From positions 1-35,092 of the forward strand of contig JAIELX010000070.1 in the NCBI GenBank assembly GCA_019752635.1: a stretch of 35,092 nt of DNA. The letters are read 5' to 3'. This document shows positions 1 to 9,396 of the stretch, in pieces (position 1 is the first letter of the stretch; each line of letters opens with the position of its first letter). Under the pieces are notes generated by a model. The model saw only the letters and a list, made by a program, of their open reading frames with translations, made no database searches and was not told where the DNA came from. Both the position numbers and the translations under genes were made by a program. This stretch comes from Candidatus Obscuribacterales bacterium. Lineage in GTDB: Bacteria > Cyanobacteriota > Vampirovibrionia > Obscuribacterales > Obscuribacteraceae.

Positions 1-3000
1 CTGTTCTGGCAGTAATGACGACGTTGCCGCCGACAGAGTTGGTCGATGTTGCAAGAACGTCAGAGGTATAGAACGCAGAGCAGCAAATTGATCCTTGATA
101 CAAATTGACAGCACCGGTATCGCTAGTGACGATGATGGAACCGCCGCGACCAGTAGATCCTGTAGCAAGCAAATCTGTTTCAAAATTGTTGATGGTTCCA
201 AAAGCCTGCAGGTTAATAATCCCACCAGCAGTACCACTAGCATTTAGATAATTGTTGGTGCGGTTATCCGCGGAGCCTAGCGTGATGCCTCCGCCTGTCG
301 ATGTCATGAAAATGTTGCCGCCAATGCCTGTATTACCACCGGCATTGATTCTGGGCATCCAGTTCGCATTGGCGGAAGTAAGAGTGATATTGCCAGCGGC
401 CCTCAAATCAATAACTCCACCATTGACGGCCCCGGTGGCGGTAATTGAGTCCTGGTTGAACGCGATGCGGTCCATGAAGATTTGACCAGCGGCGGTCATC
501 TTGATTGAACCGCCACTACCATTGGTGCTGGCGGCGCTGAAGACGGCTAAGGTTTCATTAGGACCGCCCCCGTCTTGAATAGAATTTATATTTCCGCCGG
601 AAGTAAGTGTTATGGAGCCGCCAGTCCCGCTAGTCGTGGAGACCACAGAGGAGGCAGTGTAGTAAGCGGTGCAACAAACTGCGCCCTGGTAGAAAGTGAG
701 ATCACCGCCGGAAGCTATGTCGATAGTCCCACCATTTCCGCTACCGCCATTAAGGAAAAGGTCTGTGCGATAGTTGGCGAAAGTGGTTGCCGCTGTTATG
801 CGCAGCGTTCCGCCCGATGTTGAACCGGCCGCAGACCAATCGATGTTGGATTGGTCGCCGGGATCGCCGATTTGTACAAATGTCGATGAAGCAATATTGA
901 TGTTTCCACCGGCGCCACTGAAGCCACGAGCGAGATAACCGTGGCCGGCATAAGAATCGAAGGAGCCAGCGGTGACATTGATGTTGCCGCCGATGGCACC
1001 ATCGACGTTAGTCCAGCGAGTAGCAACGAGCCCGCCGGCGTTGATGTTGATCGTCCCGCCTATCCCGGTGTTGGCACCGCCCCCGTTCATGCCGCGAACA
1101 TCTATAGCACTGATGCGAGACATATCAACATTACCGCCGGCAGTCATATTGACCGCGCCCCCACGCACGGCACCGTCAGCTCTTATTGCGGCGTTGAGCG
1201 AGAAAAAGTTCGCGCTGGGATCCTGTTCCGAAAGAATTCCGGTAGCGGCGTTGAGATTAATGGTGCCGCCATTAGCGTTGTTCGAGCTTGCAAAAATGTT
1301 TCCGCTGTAATGAGCGGTACAGCATACGGCGCCCTGAATCAGGCGAATAGAACCGGAATTTGCTGCAACGGAAATAGTACCGCCGTTCCCGTTGCCCCCG
1401 GTTGCGTACAGATCGGTTTCATAATTTACATAATTGGTTGCCGAAGTTATGCTGATCGTACCGCCGGTGTTACCGGAGACGTTGACCTGGTTATCGCCGC
1501 GATTATTAGTCTGGCCAAGTTCAACATCGTTGGCGTTAATTGTTATCGAACCGCCGGTACCAGCGGCTCCCCCAGTGGCGAGCAGGTTGAAATACCCCAC
1601 GTTCAACTGTGACGTCAGCGTGTATTTGCCACCGGCTGTCATGGCGATATTGCCTCCGGAAATCACACCGGAGGCGTCGACTTGCCGGGTCGTAGTGTTC
1701 AGTCCGGATTGCATGTTGACGGTGCCACCAATACCGGAGGCACCGGTGCCACGAGCTTCGACTCGCTCTGTCCGGAACAGATCGATAGTGCCCGGAGTAA
1801 TGAGGTCCACTCGTCCGCCTACCGATCCACCATTAGCAGTAATGCTCGACGTGCTGTAGTTGACAGTTCCGCCAAGATTAGCCTCTCGCGAGAAGATACC
1901 AACAGGTGCCTCTAGTTTGATGTTGCCGCCATTGGCACCGCCATTGGCACTTATGTCCCCGTTGTAGTAAGCAGTGCAACACACGCTAGCCTGGAAGAGT
2001 TCGATCATGCCGGCACGCGACGTAATGTTTACCGTGCCGCCATTTCCAGTGCCGCCGTCTGCTCTGATATCGGTTTCGTAACTGACAAAATTGGTTTGGG
2101 CAGTGATGTTTATGGTCCCACCGTTTGTGGCGCCACTGGCTCGAACGGCGTTGTCGGTTCGGTTATCGAGATCACCGAATTGAATGAACCCGGTATCAGT
2201 CGTCATTGTTATGTTGCCGCCGGCACCAGTTGAGCCGACCGCAGTGATGTTCGGTTTGAAATTGTTGTACGCCGGCTCACGCAGCTCAATATTCTGGTAG
2301 GCTCGAAGCGTGAGATTACCGCCAGAAGCGCCATTAACACTTATACCTTCCGTAGCGTTAACGCGATCAACATAGATGCTGCCTGTTCTGGATGTGATGC
2401 TGATGTTACCGCCAACTGTGCCGCCCGCTGCTCGGATCTGCGCGACGTTGTTGTTAACTCCGCCGCCGATTGGATCTTCAACAACGTTGAAATTGCCGAA
2501 TGCCGATACAACGATGTTGCCGCCCGCACCATTGGTAGAGGAAGCGTGCAAGCCTGCGACGTAATATGCAGTACAACAGACCGAATTCTCGAACAGCGTA
2601 ATAGCTCCGCTATTACTATAAAGATTGATTCCACCGGCGCTGCCGTTGGTTGTATTGGCGAACATTTCCATCTCGTAGACGCTGATAGCGCCTTCCGATC
2701 GCACGTTGATTTGTCCGCCCCCTGTGGTTCCGGAGACATCAATGTCTCTATTGCTTCTGTTTCCTGTACTTCCAAATTGAGTGGCACCGGCTGAATTTAT
2801 CGTTATTGAACCGCCGATACCGGCAGAGCCAGTCGCAACAATGCCGAAGTTGAGTCCGTTGGCGCTGGTTTGATTAAAGGAACCAGTGTTGAACTGAATG
2901 CGACCACCCGAGGCACCATCGGCAGCGACCTCTCTGGTCGTAGAGTTACCGACCGTAGTGATGTCGATAGCTCCACCTGCTCCGGCTCCGGCTCCCAGAC

Positions 3001-6000
3001 CGCGAGCATCGATGCGCTCGGTTCGTTGAATATTGAAATTGTTTCCAGCAACGGCGGTGATTTGTCCGCCTGTAGTTCCGTCGGCGCGTATAACGGAGGT
3101 GTTGTAGTTGATTCCAACCAATCCCGGGTCTTGAAGCGAGCTGAAGTTCTGACCTGTCGAAAGGAAGATTTTTCCGCCGGCGCCGCTTGTTGTGCTCGCA
3201 TTTATGTCGGAATTGTAGAAAGCAGTACAACAAATCGTTCCGTTCTGCAAAGTTACGGACCCAGCAGTGCTGCGAGCCTGGATATTGCCACCTCCGCCAG
3301 TGGTGCCAGTGGCGAAGAGATCAAACTCCCACACAGTCGTGTTGTTACGGCTGTGAGAATAAATGCTTCCTCCACTTACACCATTAGCAAAAATAGCGTT
3401 GCCCAAAGTGGTGGAAGCTGTGCCAAAGTTTATCCCGTTACCGGAAGCGAGTTCGCCGGGTGCAATGATCGCCACGAGGCCGCCGCGTCCAGTTGCGGTG
3501 GAAGCCTGAATGTTGAACGAGTTATTTAGCGTGTAACCCTGCGATGCCGCTATCTCAACACGTCCGCCACCAGTGCTGCCGTCAACGTTGATCGCCCGAG
3601 TGTTCACACTTCCGGCCGAACTCATCAAGAAGATGTTTCCGCCAGCTTGAGTGCCCGTATTCGAAACCGCGTTGCCATTGAGCGTCAGATTGCCAGCAGT
3701 TAGCAAGACGACGGAGGACGGCTGCCCACCGACCGTGGTGCCGGTTACTCCCGGAAGAGTGACGTTGCCCCCGCGAACTGCCAACGGTACCAGTAGACGT
3801 TCATCGCCACCGGTCGTTATTGTCAACGACGGCGCGACGCCGCCGACACTGTCAAATCCCCCGGGGTTGTAGAAGGCTACCAGTCCTGGCGTCACGGTCA
3901 CCACGGTTGCCGCATTGATGTTCGCTTGCGGTGTTACGGGAGTGCCGTTGAAGGTCTGCCCGGCGGTGCCGCCTGCCTGACTAAGCGTTCCCGTGGTCAC
4001 GCCCACTGCAGGGTTCACTACAAAGAATGAGTTGCCGGCTCTGTTTCCCGCCGGTCCGGCAGTGGCGTCCAAGTTTATATTGCCAGTGCTGATACCGGTA
4101 CCGCCGGCGGCACCACTCGACAAGAAGAGATCGCCAGCCAACGCAGTCGTACTGCCGGCGACGGTCGATTGCAGATCAATCGCTCCGGTGATGATCGTGC
4201 CACGTGCGACCATGCCGACCGAGCCGGCGCGGCCATTTTGTGCAGTTACAAAAGTGTCGATTGTGCCAGTGCTGATGTTGCCCTCAGTTCCGGCACCAAC
4301 GTTGCCCATGTTGGCTACGACTACATCGCCACCGCGAATTGAGCCTGTCGACTTAATGTTTCCGAGCGATAGCAATCCGCTTTGAGCCGCAGCTCTTGCG
4401 GTTCCACTGGTTCCGGACAGCACAGTGAGATTGCCGCCAGTACCGGTGCCCGTGTTTGACAGGTCGATATTCCCTATCGTCGTTATGCCGGGGGTCATAG
4501 ACGTAAGGCTACCGCCATGAGAAGTCGCTCCGCCAGCGGATGTCGAACTCACATTGCCGACACTGATGTTGCCCGCACCGCTGTTACCCGCCGACAGAGA
4601 TACGCGTCCACCATTGCCCGAATCGGAGTTCGCAGTAATAGTAGTCGCAGAAACGTTGCCTTCAGCAAACAAAGCTACGTTTCCGGCCGAATTGGCACCG
4701 GCTCCCGTCGCAGAGGTGTTGATTCCGCCGCTTGCAGTTACGTTGTTTCCGGCAACCGAAAGAGTTCCACCGGAAGCCGAATTGCTTCCTGACAGATTCA
4801 GGGACATCAAAGATACATCGCCGAGACCTGAAATGGTAACTTCGCCGGCCCGCCTGGTTGCGCCGGTGGCGGTAGTATTTATGCCACCACCCACGGTGAC
4901 GGCACCTGTTTGCGAACGCAGGAACACATCACCCGCGTTGCCGGCGCCTGACGCGGCTGTGGTGATGCCCAACGTACCCAAACTGGCCCCGACATTGGAC
5001 CCTGACACGGCAGAGACGAGCCCGCCCCCCGCGTCGCCGGTTGATGTGATGACCCCGGTGGTCACGGAGTCAAGCACGGAAGCGACATTGATGTAACCGC
5101 CGTAGCCACCGGCGGCACCATTAGCAGTGATATCGCCGGTTACAATGGTCGAAGGTGCGTCAACGCGGACGATTCCTCCGTTTTGTCCGGCAAGAGTTCC
5201 GGAGGTATTTATACTATCGATGGCAACAGTGCCACCGCTATTAGCTTGCACGGTTACCGTGCTGGAATTGGTGACAAGCGAAACATTACCCAGTTGGATG
5301 TTTCCGGTATTGCCACTAAGCCCGGAGATACTGTAGAAAGGCGTGCAATTGTCGCACGAAATCGGGCTGAATCCGCCGGAGACGGAAAAGTTGACACCGG
5401 CATACAAGCCGATTTTGCCGCCTTGTCCTGTCAGACTCGAGGCATTAATTGTGTCGCCTTTATTTGCAGTTGCCACAATACTATGGCTGCTTAAACCGAT
5501 AAAGTCCCCACCGGAGGTGGAGAATGTCGATGAAGTGAATAACCCGGTTAAATCGAGATTCCCGCCGGACGCGTAGTAGATCGGGTCGCCGCTCAGCTCC
5601 ATCCGAGCGATAGTCACATCCCCTTCCTTGGCTCCGACAAATGCCAGACCGCCATAAACATCGACAGGCCCCTCCAATCTGTCAGCATGGATATTGATAA
5701 CACCGTCGGGAGATCGAGCACTGATCAAATTGGCCACAATTGTCTGGCCGGAGACATCGATACCTGATTTCACAAGATCGGTAGTGCCAAGAGTTTCAAG
5801 CAGTACGTTATCGCCCGCCTGAATTTTTCCAAGGGTACCGTCGATGTTCAGGGTTTGACCAATCAGATTCTGAACATTGATCGAACCCTGGAGCGATTGA
5901 ATCAAACCGGAGTTTGTCAAGTTTGCAGTGGCAAGGTTAGCACTGGCCAACTGCGACGCAATCGTTCCCTGGTTGATAATGTTGGAGGCCTGCATGGTCA

Positions 6001-6811
6001 GGTTCTGCATCGCCTGCATTATCGGAGCCATGCCGGTCGCACCGGCAGGTAGCGCATTCACGATGCTACCGCCGGCTATGGCGGTCAGGTTGCCGGCCGA
6101 AGAGATGGTCCCGGCGTTGATGATGTTGGTTATAGCGTTGAGGGAGAGGCTCAGACCGGAAATCGCGCCGGTGATGTTAATGCTGCTCGGCAAAACAGTC
6201 GATAACAGTCCGCCCTGGTTGTTGAAGATGTTGTTTGCGCTGAGGACGGCAGTGCTTACGGCGTTATTGGTCGAATAGCCGAAGAAACTGCCGTTGTTGA
6301 CGAGGTTGCCGCTAATGTTCAACGGCGACGAAGATGCGCCGAAGTTATAGAGGGCAGACACATTGGTCGGCACCACCAGGTTCTGCAAATTCGACGTGCC
6401 GATCGAAGTAATGTCGATGTGCCCGCCGATGGCGGCTCCGGCCGAGTTCAACATTATCGATTGCTGATTGCCGTTGAGAACTTGTTGTACTGCAAAAAAC
6501 TCGGCGTGAGTGAGCATGTCCATCGTACTGATTGACCTGATGTCACCGCCGACGTTGATGTTCGCAACGGTTCCAGCAGTCAAGATACCTGATGCAGAGA
6601 CGTCTCGATTGACTGATGAGAAGTCAACCGAAGTTGGCGGCGGGTTGGCCGACGGACCGGAGCCGGAGCCAGCTCCGGCTCCGCCCCCTTCAGGGTGCTC
6701 TTGCGCGATTGCAGCAGAGGGTCCGGCCGCCATCCAACCAATTACCAGCCAAACCAGTCCATGTTTTCCATAGACTGTGTTGATTCTAGAGAACCCTCGG
6801 CTCTTAGACAT
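1..6811 (-). CDS. Giant secreted repeat adhesin (filamentous haemagglutinin-like), C-terminus beyond window
   Basis: An open frame starts at ATG 6811 behind a GAGGAG ribosome site 5 bases upstream and showed no stop at the points I translated along it; it is still open at base 1, so at least 2270 residues are present and the C-terminus is missing. Residues 1-37 form a signal peptide (hydrophobic LVWLVIGWMAAG, likely cut after AIA before QE), followed by a Gly/Ser/Pro linker. The rest is rich in Gly, Asn, Ser and Thr with recurring GG-x-I-x-I-x-A rungs, the pattern of parallel beta-helix surface proteins. Residues 1-480 are Asn/Leu rich, about 490-1090 hold GG-rich short repeats, and from about 1100 large modules with Cys-Cys motifs begin. 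I see no typical TPS secretion domain at the N-terminus. A role in attachment or biofilm is inference from this architecture. The many short frames on the opposite strand are shadows of this low-complexity gene. Confidence 0.85.
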   Translation of the reverse strand, partial: MSKSRGFSRINTVYGKHGLVWLVIGWMAAGPSAAIAQEHPEGGGAGAGSGSGPSANPPPTSVDFSSVNRDVSASGILTAGTVANINVGGDIRSISTMDMLTHAEFFAVQQVLNGNQQSIMLNSAGAAIGGHIDITSIGTSNLQNLVVPTNVSALYNFGASSSPLNISGNLVNNGSFFGYSTNNAVSTAVLSANNIFNNQGGLLSTVLPSSINITGAISGLSLSLNAITNIINAGTISSAGNLTAIAGGSIVNALPAGATGMAPIMQAMQNLTMQASNIINQGTIASQLASANLATANLTNSGLIQSLQGSINVQNLIGQTLNIDGTLGKIQAGDNVLLETLGTTDLVKSGIDVSGQTIVANLISARSPDGVINIHADRLEGPVDVYGGLAFVGAKEGDVTIARMELSGDPIYYASGGNLDLTGLFTSSTFSTSGGDFIGLSSHSIVATANKGDTINASSLTGQGGKIGLYAGVNFSVSGGFSPISCDNCTPFYSISGLSGNTGNIQLGNVSLVTNSSTVTVQANSGGTVAIDSINTSGTLAGQNGGIVRVDAPSTIVTGDITANGAAGGYGGYINVASVLDSVTTGVITSTGDAGGGLVSAVSGSNVGASLGTLGITTAASGAGNAGDVFLRSQTGAVTVGGGINTTATGATRRAGEVTISGLGDVSLMSLNLSGSNSASGGTLSVAGNNVTASGGINTSATGAGANSAGNVALFAEGNVSATTITANSDSGNGGRVSLSAGNSGAGNISVGNVSSTSAGGATSHGGSLTSMTPGITTIGNIDLSNTGTGTGGNLTVLSGTSGTARAAAQSGLLSLGNIKSTGSIRGGDVVVANMGNVGAGTEGNISTGTIDTFVTAQNGRAGSVGMVARGTIITGAIDLQSTVAGSTTALAGDLFLSSGAAGGTGISTGNINLDATAGPAGNRAGNSFFVVNPAVGVTTGTLSQAGGTAGQTFNGTPVTPQANINAATVVTVTPGLVAFYNPGGFDSVGGVAPSLTITTGGDERLLVPLAVRGGNVTLPGVTGTTVGGQPSSVVLLTAGNLTLNGNAVSNTGTQAGGNIFLMSSAGSVNTRAINVDGSTGGGRVEIAASQGYTLNNSFNIQASTATGRGGLVAIIAPGELASGNGINFGTASTTLGNAIFANGVSGGSIYSHSRNNTTVWEFDLFATGTTGGGGNIQARSTAGSVTLQNGTICCTAFYNSDINASTTSGAGGKIFLSTGQNFSSLQDPGLVGINYNTSVIRADGTTGGQITAVAGNNFNIQRTERIDARGLGAGAGAGGAIDITTVGNSTTREVAADGASGGRIQFNTGSFNQTSANGLNFGIVATGSAGIGGSITINSAGATQFGSTGNRSNRDIDVSGTTGGGQINVRSEGAISVYEMEMFANTTNGSAGGINLYSNSGAITLFENSVCCTAYYVAGLHASSTNGAGGNIVVSAFGNFNVVEDPIGGGVNNNVAQIRAAGGTVGGNISITSRTGSIYVDRVNATEGISVNGASGGNLTLRAYQNIELREPAYNNFKPNITAVGSTGAGGNITMTTDTGFIQFGDLDNRTDNAVRASGATNGGTINITAQTNFVSYETDIRADGGTGNGGTVNITSRAGMIELFQASVCCTAYYNGDISANGGANGGNIKLEAPVGIFSREANLGGTVNYSTSSITANGGSVGGRVDLITPGTIDLFRTERVEARGTGASGIGGTVNMQSGLNTTTRQVDASGVISGGNIAMTAGGKYTLTSQLNVGYFNLLATGGAAGTGGSITINANDVELGQTNNRGDNQVNVSGNTGGTISITSATNYVNYETDLYATGGNGNGGTISVAANSGSIRLIQGAVCCTAHYSGNIFASSNNANGGTINLNAATGILSEQDPSANFFSLNAAIRADGAVRGGAVNMTAGGNVDMSRISAIDVRGMNGGGANTGIGGTININAGGLVATRWTNVDGAIGGNINVTAGSFDSYAGHGYLARGFSGAGGNINIASSTFVQIGDPGDQSNIDWSAAGSTSGGTLRITAATTFANYRTDLFLNGGSGNGGTIDIASGGDLTFYQGAVCCTAYYTASSVVSTTSGTGGSITLTSGGNINSIQDGGGPNETLAVFSAASTNGSGGSIKMTAAGQIFMDRIAFNQDSITATGAVNGGVIDLRAAGNITLTSANANWMPRINAGGNTGIGGNIFMTSTGGGITLGSADNRTNNYLNASGTAGGIINLQAFGTINNFETDLLATGSTGRGGSIIVTSDTGAVNLYQGSICCSAFYTSDVLATSTNSVGGNVVITART
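80..3232 (-). repeat. Tandem ~200-220-residue supermodules marked by a Cys-Cys motif
   Basis: Within the adhesin, a motif close to V-C-C-T-A-Y-Y recurs six times. The Cys-Cys codon pairs lie at 3227-3232, 2573-2578, 1976-1981, 1319-1324, 671-676 and 80-85 (residues about 1194, 1412, 1611, 1830, 2046 and 2243). Spacings are 654, 597, 657, 648 and 591 bases, all multiples of three, i.e. 218, 199, 219, 216 and 197 residues. Each motif is preceded by a YETDL-x-A-T-G-like segment and followed by x-I-x-A-S then a GGNI rung. Other shared blocks are FGD-x-x-NR-T-x-N before an ASG, and RTER-x-x-ARG. A diverged relative with C-D-N-C lies near 5345-5356. The array probably continues past the left edge. 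Confidence 0.85.
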
Positions 6812-6850
6812 ACAATCTCCTCGGGTCTGTCAATTGCATAGCAGCAAAAC

Positions 6851-6880
6851 TGCCTTGAGCTCTGCATTTCTCAAGGCAGC
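6851..6880 (-). promoter_or_regulatory. Leader hairpin of adhesin mRNA, possible attenuator
   Basis: CTGCCTTGAG (6851-6860) and CTCAAGGCAG (6871-6880) are perfect inverted repeats with a 10-base loop. Read on the minus strand the hairpin is followed directly by TTTT and ends 39 bases before the adhesin start codon, so it resembles an intrinsic terminator or attenuator placed in the 5' leader. On the plus strand there is no T-run after it, which favours action on the adhesin transcript. The attenuator role is inference. Confidence 0.5.
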
Positions 6881-7161
6881 CAATCCACGGGCGAACGACG
6901 TTGTCGACACGCAGGTGTTTACCGCTATCAGCTCATCTGGTTGGCGTGGATCCATCGTTCAGACCTTGTACGGCAGCATAGTCCTTCCCACTATGTTATG
7001 CCCTGTACCGCAGAACCCCATATATATATAAGCGAGTATTTTGAGATTTTATGTTGCGCCAGGCAGCCAAGAGGCTTGCAGGGCAACCAAAATCGGCGAT
7101 CAACCACCGAAACTCGGGCCGTCAATCACCTATCCCTGACATAAGTATGACATATCTTGCA

Positions 7162-7178
7162 GGGGGGGGGAGGGGGGG
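7162..7178. repeat. Poly-G tract, G9-A-G7
   Basis: Nine G, one A, seven G. It lies 351 bases upstream of the adhesin start and about 520 upstream of the rightward gene. Long G tracts are slippage-prone and, near promoters of surface proteins in other bacteria, mediate phase variation. The interrupting A would lower slippage. A sequencing length error in such a tract is possible. Confidence 0.7.
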
Positions 7179-7701
7179 AACTCATCCGTTGATCGACTGA
7201 TTGAAACGCAACGACACTTTTCCGTTTTCCGGTGCCTGATCTACAGTCTACTCGCCGATCCGACCGATTCTGTCGCATCACACCAGACGGTGAAGTTCCC
7301 CGGCGGATATCACCCGGACGGGGGAGTCGAACGAAAGTCTACTGTGACTTTTTTGGTGAAACCTTTTTCGGACGGACCGGAAAGAGGCAACGATAGAAAG
7401 TGGTATCACTCACCGCCGTTTACGGTATCGAATACGGTGTGGAACGGCACACCTGCACTTCTCGAGTCTCCAAGCCTTTGCTTTCTCAGCAAACAGAGCG
7501 CTTCAAATCGAATCTAAGAGCCATCTCTGCGTGCCTGATAATTGAAAGCTTAAGTAAATGGGTGTATATAGATGAGCGGCAACCATGTCTGTTGAGCAGG
7601 GAACTTTCAACCTCAACAATGCATCTCTTAGAATCATGGTTTTGAGATGTGCACACATTCCGACTACCCTCCATTTGGCAAGTATTTCGAAGGATCACAA
7701 A

Positions 7702-9243
7702 ATGAAAAAGGTATCGATCTGCAAAGCAGCGTCATTACTAATCGCACTCTCAATTTGCCAACAATCGGTTCTGGCAGTTGACATGGAAGCCATGATGGAA
7801 GTGTATGCGAAGGGGCAACCCCATGCAGCCGCACCTCAACAAAGTGCCATTCGAGTTAACGTCGAAACACAGCGGCGGCAGCTCGAAAACGAATTGAGCG
7901 GAGCAACTCGCGCAGGACGCTTGACCGGTCCCCAAGAGCAAGACATACGCACACGATTGAATTACATCGGAACTTTGCAGAATCAATACTCGGCAGACGG
8001 CTCATTTTCCAATACTGAAGCAAGTAGCCTCTACGGCGAGTTAGTCCGCACCGAACAGCAATTGCGCACGTATCTCTCAAGCGCAACGGCTCCCTCCACA
8101 ACTTCGAGTTCATCTTTTCGCACCAGCAGCGGTGCGCTCCGGAACGTAGACAGACGAATCAAAGAACTAGATTCGGACCTGCGCGCGGCCGTTCGTTCAG
8201 GACGACTAACTCAAGCACAAGAAACCGATATTAGAACACGCATCAACTACATCGGCACGCTACAAACGAACTACCTTTCCGACGGAGTCTTGTCGGACGC
8301 CGATTTAAGTAGCCTTAGCGGAGAAGCAGACAGAACCGACAAACAGCTTCACTATTATATGAACAACTCAACGGTAACAACGCCAGTTGCTAGTCAACTA
8401 CCGTTCACTACCAGTTCATCCCTCCGCGCCGGAAGCGGTGCAATGCGAAACATAGACAGACAGACGCAAGATATTGATTCAGAGCTACGTTCAGCGGTGC
8501 GCTCAAGAAGACTTACCCCCGAACAAGAGACTGACATAAGAACCAGAGTCAACTACATTGGTACTCAAAAGTCTAGCTTGCTTGCCGATGGCGTTCTCTC
8601 CGATGCTGATATCACCAGCCTAAACTTTTTGATTGAAAGTACCGCGAAGCAGTTGCACTACTACTTGACACTGCGCAATGGTTCATCTTCCGTGGGCTCA
8701 GCCACGATCGACGCTCGCATTGCCCAGCTCGAGCCCCGCTTACAGGCTGCAATTCGAGCGAACTCGCTGGGATGGAATGACGCACAACAAGCGCGCGCAG
8801 AAATCGACCAAATTCGGCAAAAACACAGGGCCACAGTGCATGATGGCACGCTTGCTCCGGCCGAAGAACAAATGCTAACGGCCATGCTGAACAACTTCGA
8901 TACTCAATTGGCAGCCTCGACAGGTTCTCGGAGCACCCACTGGTCCGCCTTCGATCCACACGATTCCACACGCAACAGTTGGAACGAACGGAACAAAAAC
9001 AAATACATCGACGTTCGTCAGCAGAACCTGAAAGAGAGAATCTGGACCGGTCTGCAGTCAAGAAAACTCTCACAGAAGGAAGCGGACAGACTGCTTCAAG
9101 CGTTCAACAGAATTGAAGCGCTGGAAATACAACTCAAAAGCGACGGACGAATGACGGGAAATGAACGCAAAATGCTCAACAGCGAACTTGACAGTCTGAG
9201 CGTAAAACTCAATCGCGAATTGAACGATCACAACGTGTTCTAA
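7702..9243 (+). CDS. Secreted protein with five ~70-residue helical repeats
   Basis: I chose ATG 7702 (513 residues) over the longer frame because it has AAGGA 7 bases upstream and starts a clear signal peptide (MKK, then a hydrophobic stretch, VLA before VD at about residue 25). The mature protein has repeats at about residues 51-125, 147-220, 249-322, 336-403 and 440-510. Their common pattern is a helix with L-x-x-x-L-R-A-A-V-R-S-G-R-L-T, then DIRTR-x-NYIGT, then a DG-x-L-S-x-A-D or DG-x-M-T-x-x-E turn, and a closing helix ending in QLHYY. Ser/Thr-rich linkers separate the first three. The DG turns resemble half EF-hand loops, but I do not claim calcium binding. Export to periplasm or surface is likely; function unknown. 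The next gene follows after 153 bases on the same strand. Confidence 0.75.
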   Translation: MKKVSICKAASLLIALSICQQSVLAVDMEAMMEVYAKGQPHAAAPQQSAIRVNVETQRRQLENELSGATRAGRLTGPQEQDIRTRLNYIGTLQNQYSADGSFSNTEASSLYGELVRTEQQLRTYLSSATAPSTTSSSSFRTSSGALRNVDRRIKELDSDLRAAVRSGRLTQAQETDIRTRINYIGTLQTNYLSDGVLSDADLSSLSGEADRTDKQLHYYMNNSTVTTPVASQLPFTTSSSLRAGSGAMRNIDRQTQDIDSELRSAVRSRRLTPEQETDIRTRVNYIGTQKSSLLADGVLSDADITSLNFLIESTAKQLHYYLTLRNGSSSVGSATIDARIAQLEPRLQAAIRANSLGWNDAQQARAEIDQIRQKHRATVHDGTLAPAEEQMLTAMLNNFDTQLAASTGSRSTHWSAFDPHDSTRNSWNERNKNKYIDVRQQNLKERIWTGLQSRKLSQKEADRLLQAFNRIEALEIQLKSDGRMTGNERKMLNSELDSLSVKLNRELNDHNVF

Positions 9244-9396
9244 GGCCCGGTCACAAACAGCCCTTCGACTTTCTCGCATCCCGAGGACAGTGTCCGGGGT
9301 AACAAGCAAAAATGACCTCCGTCATGCCTTTACCCCTGGCATAAACGGGGCATAGCGTCTTATACTGCTAGAACTCATGGAACTCACTGTTGACCG

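Larger units (their letters stand above)
6812..7701. other. 890-bp divergent intergenic region
   Basis: This gap separates the adhesin (leftward) from the five-repeat secreted protein (rightward). I see no convincing gene; short frames here lack ribosome sites and family features. It holds a perfect 10-bp hairpin at 6851-6880, a dyad CATAGT-N7-ACTATG at 6977-6995, a TA run at 7021-7030, a G9-A-G7 tract at 7162-7178, and a GC-rich imperfect inverted repeat around 7296-7325. Both divergent promoters should lie here, but I could not identify a good -35/-10 pair for either. Confidence 0.7.

Noticed and set aside
1..3300. Regular repeats considered as a CRISPR array or tandem DNA satellite
   Set aside because: The period is about 590-660 bases, divergent at DNA level, in frame and coding; no short identical repeats with unique spacers.
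575..5576. Many plus-strand frames (for example 941-1612, 2870-3529, 4554-5096) and minus-strand frames in other phases (2341-2787, 2803-3201)
   Set aside because: They are shadows of the low-complexity adhesin gene. The adhesin frame on the minus strand was open at every point I translated, from 6811 to base 1, with a signal peptide and coherent repeats; the others lack ribosome sites and family features.
7060..7140. GC-rich segment with AGGGCAACC considered as a cyclic-di-GMP (GEMM) riboswitch
   Set aside because: The other conserved GEMM blocks and the required stems are not present in either orientation.
6777..7517. Short plus-strand frames in the divergent intergenic region (6777-7031, 7290-7517)
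   Set aside because: No ribosome site, no recognisable composition, and they overlap leader hairpin or G-tract elements.
7585..7701. 39-residue N-terminal extension of the five-repeat protein
   Set aside because: The internal ATG 7702 has a good ribosome site and begins a typical signal peptide, which an extension would bury.
9273..9366. Imperfect dyads and a TATACT hexamer between the repeat protein and the peptidase gene
   Set aside because: Stem too short or bulged, no T-run, and no matching -35 at proper spacing; not strong enough to annotate as terminator or promoter.
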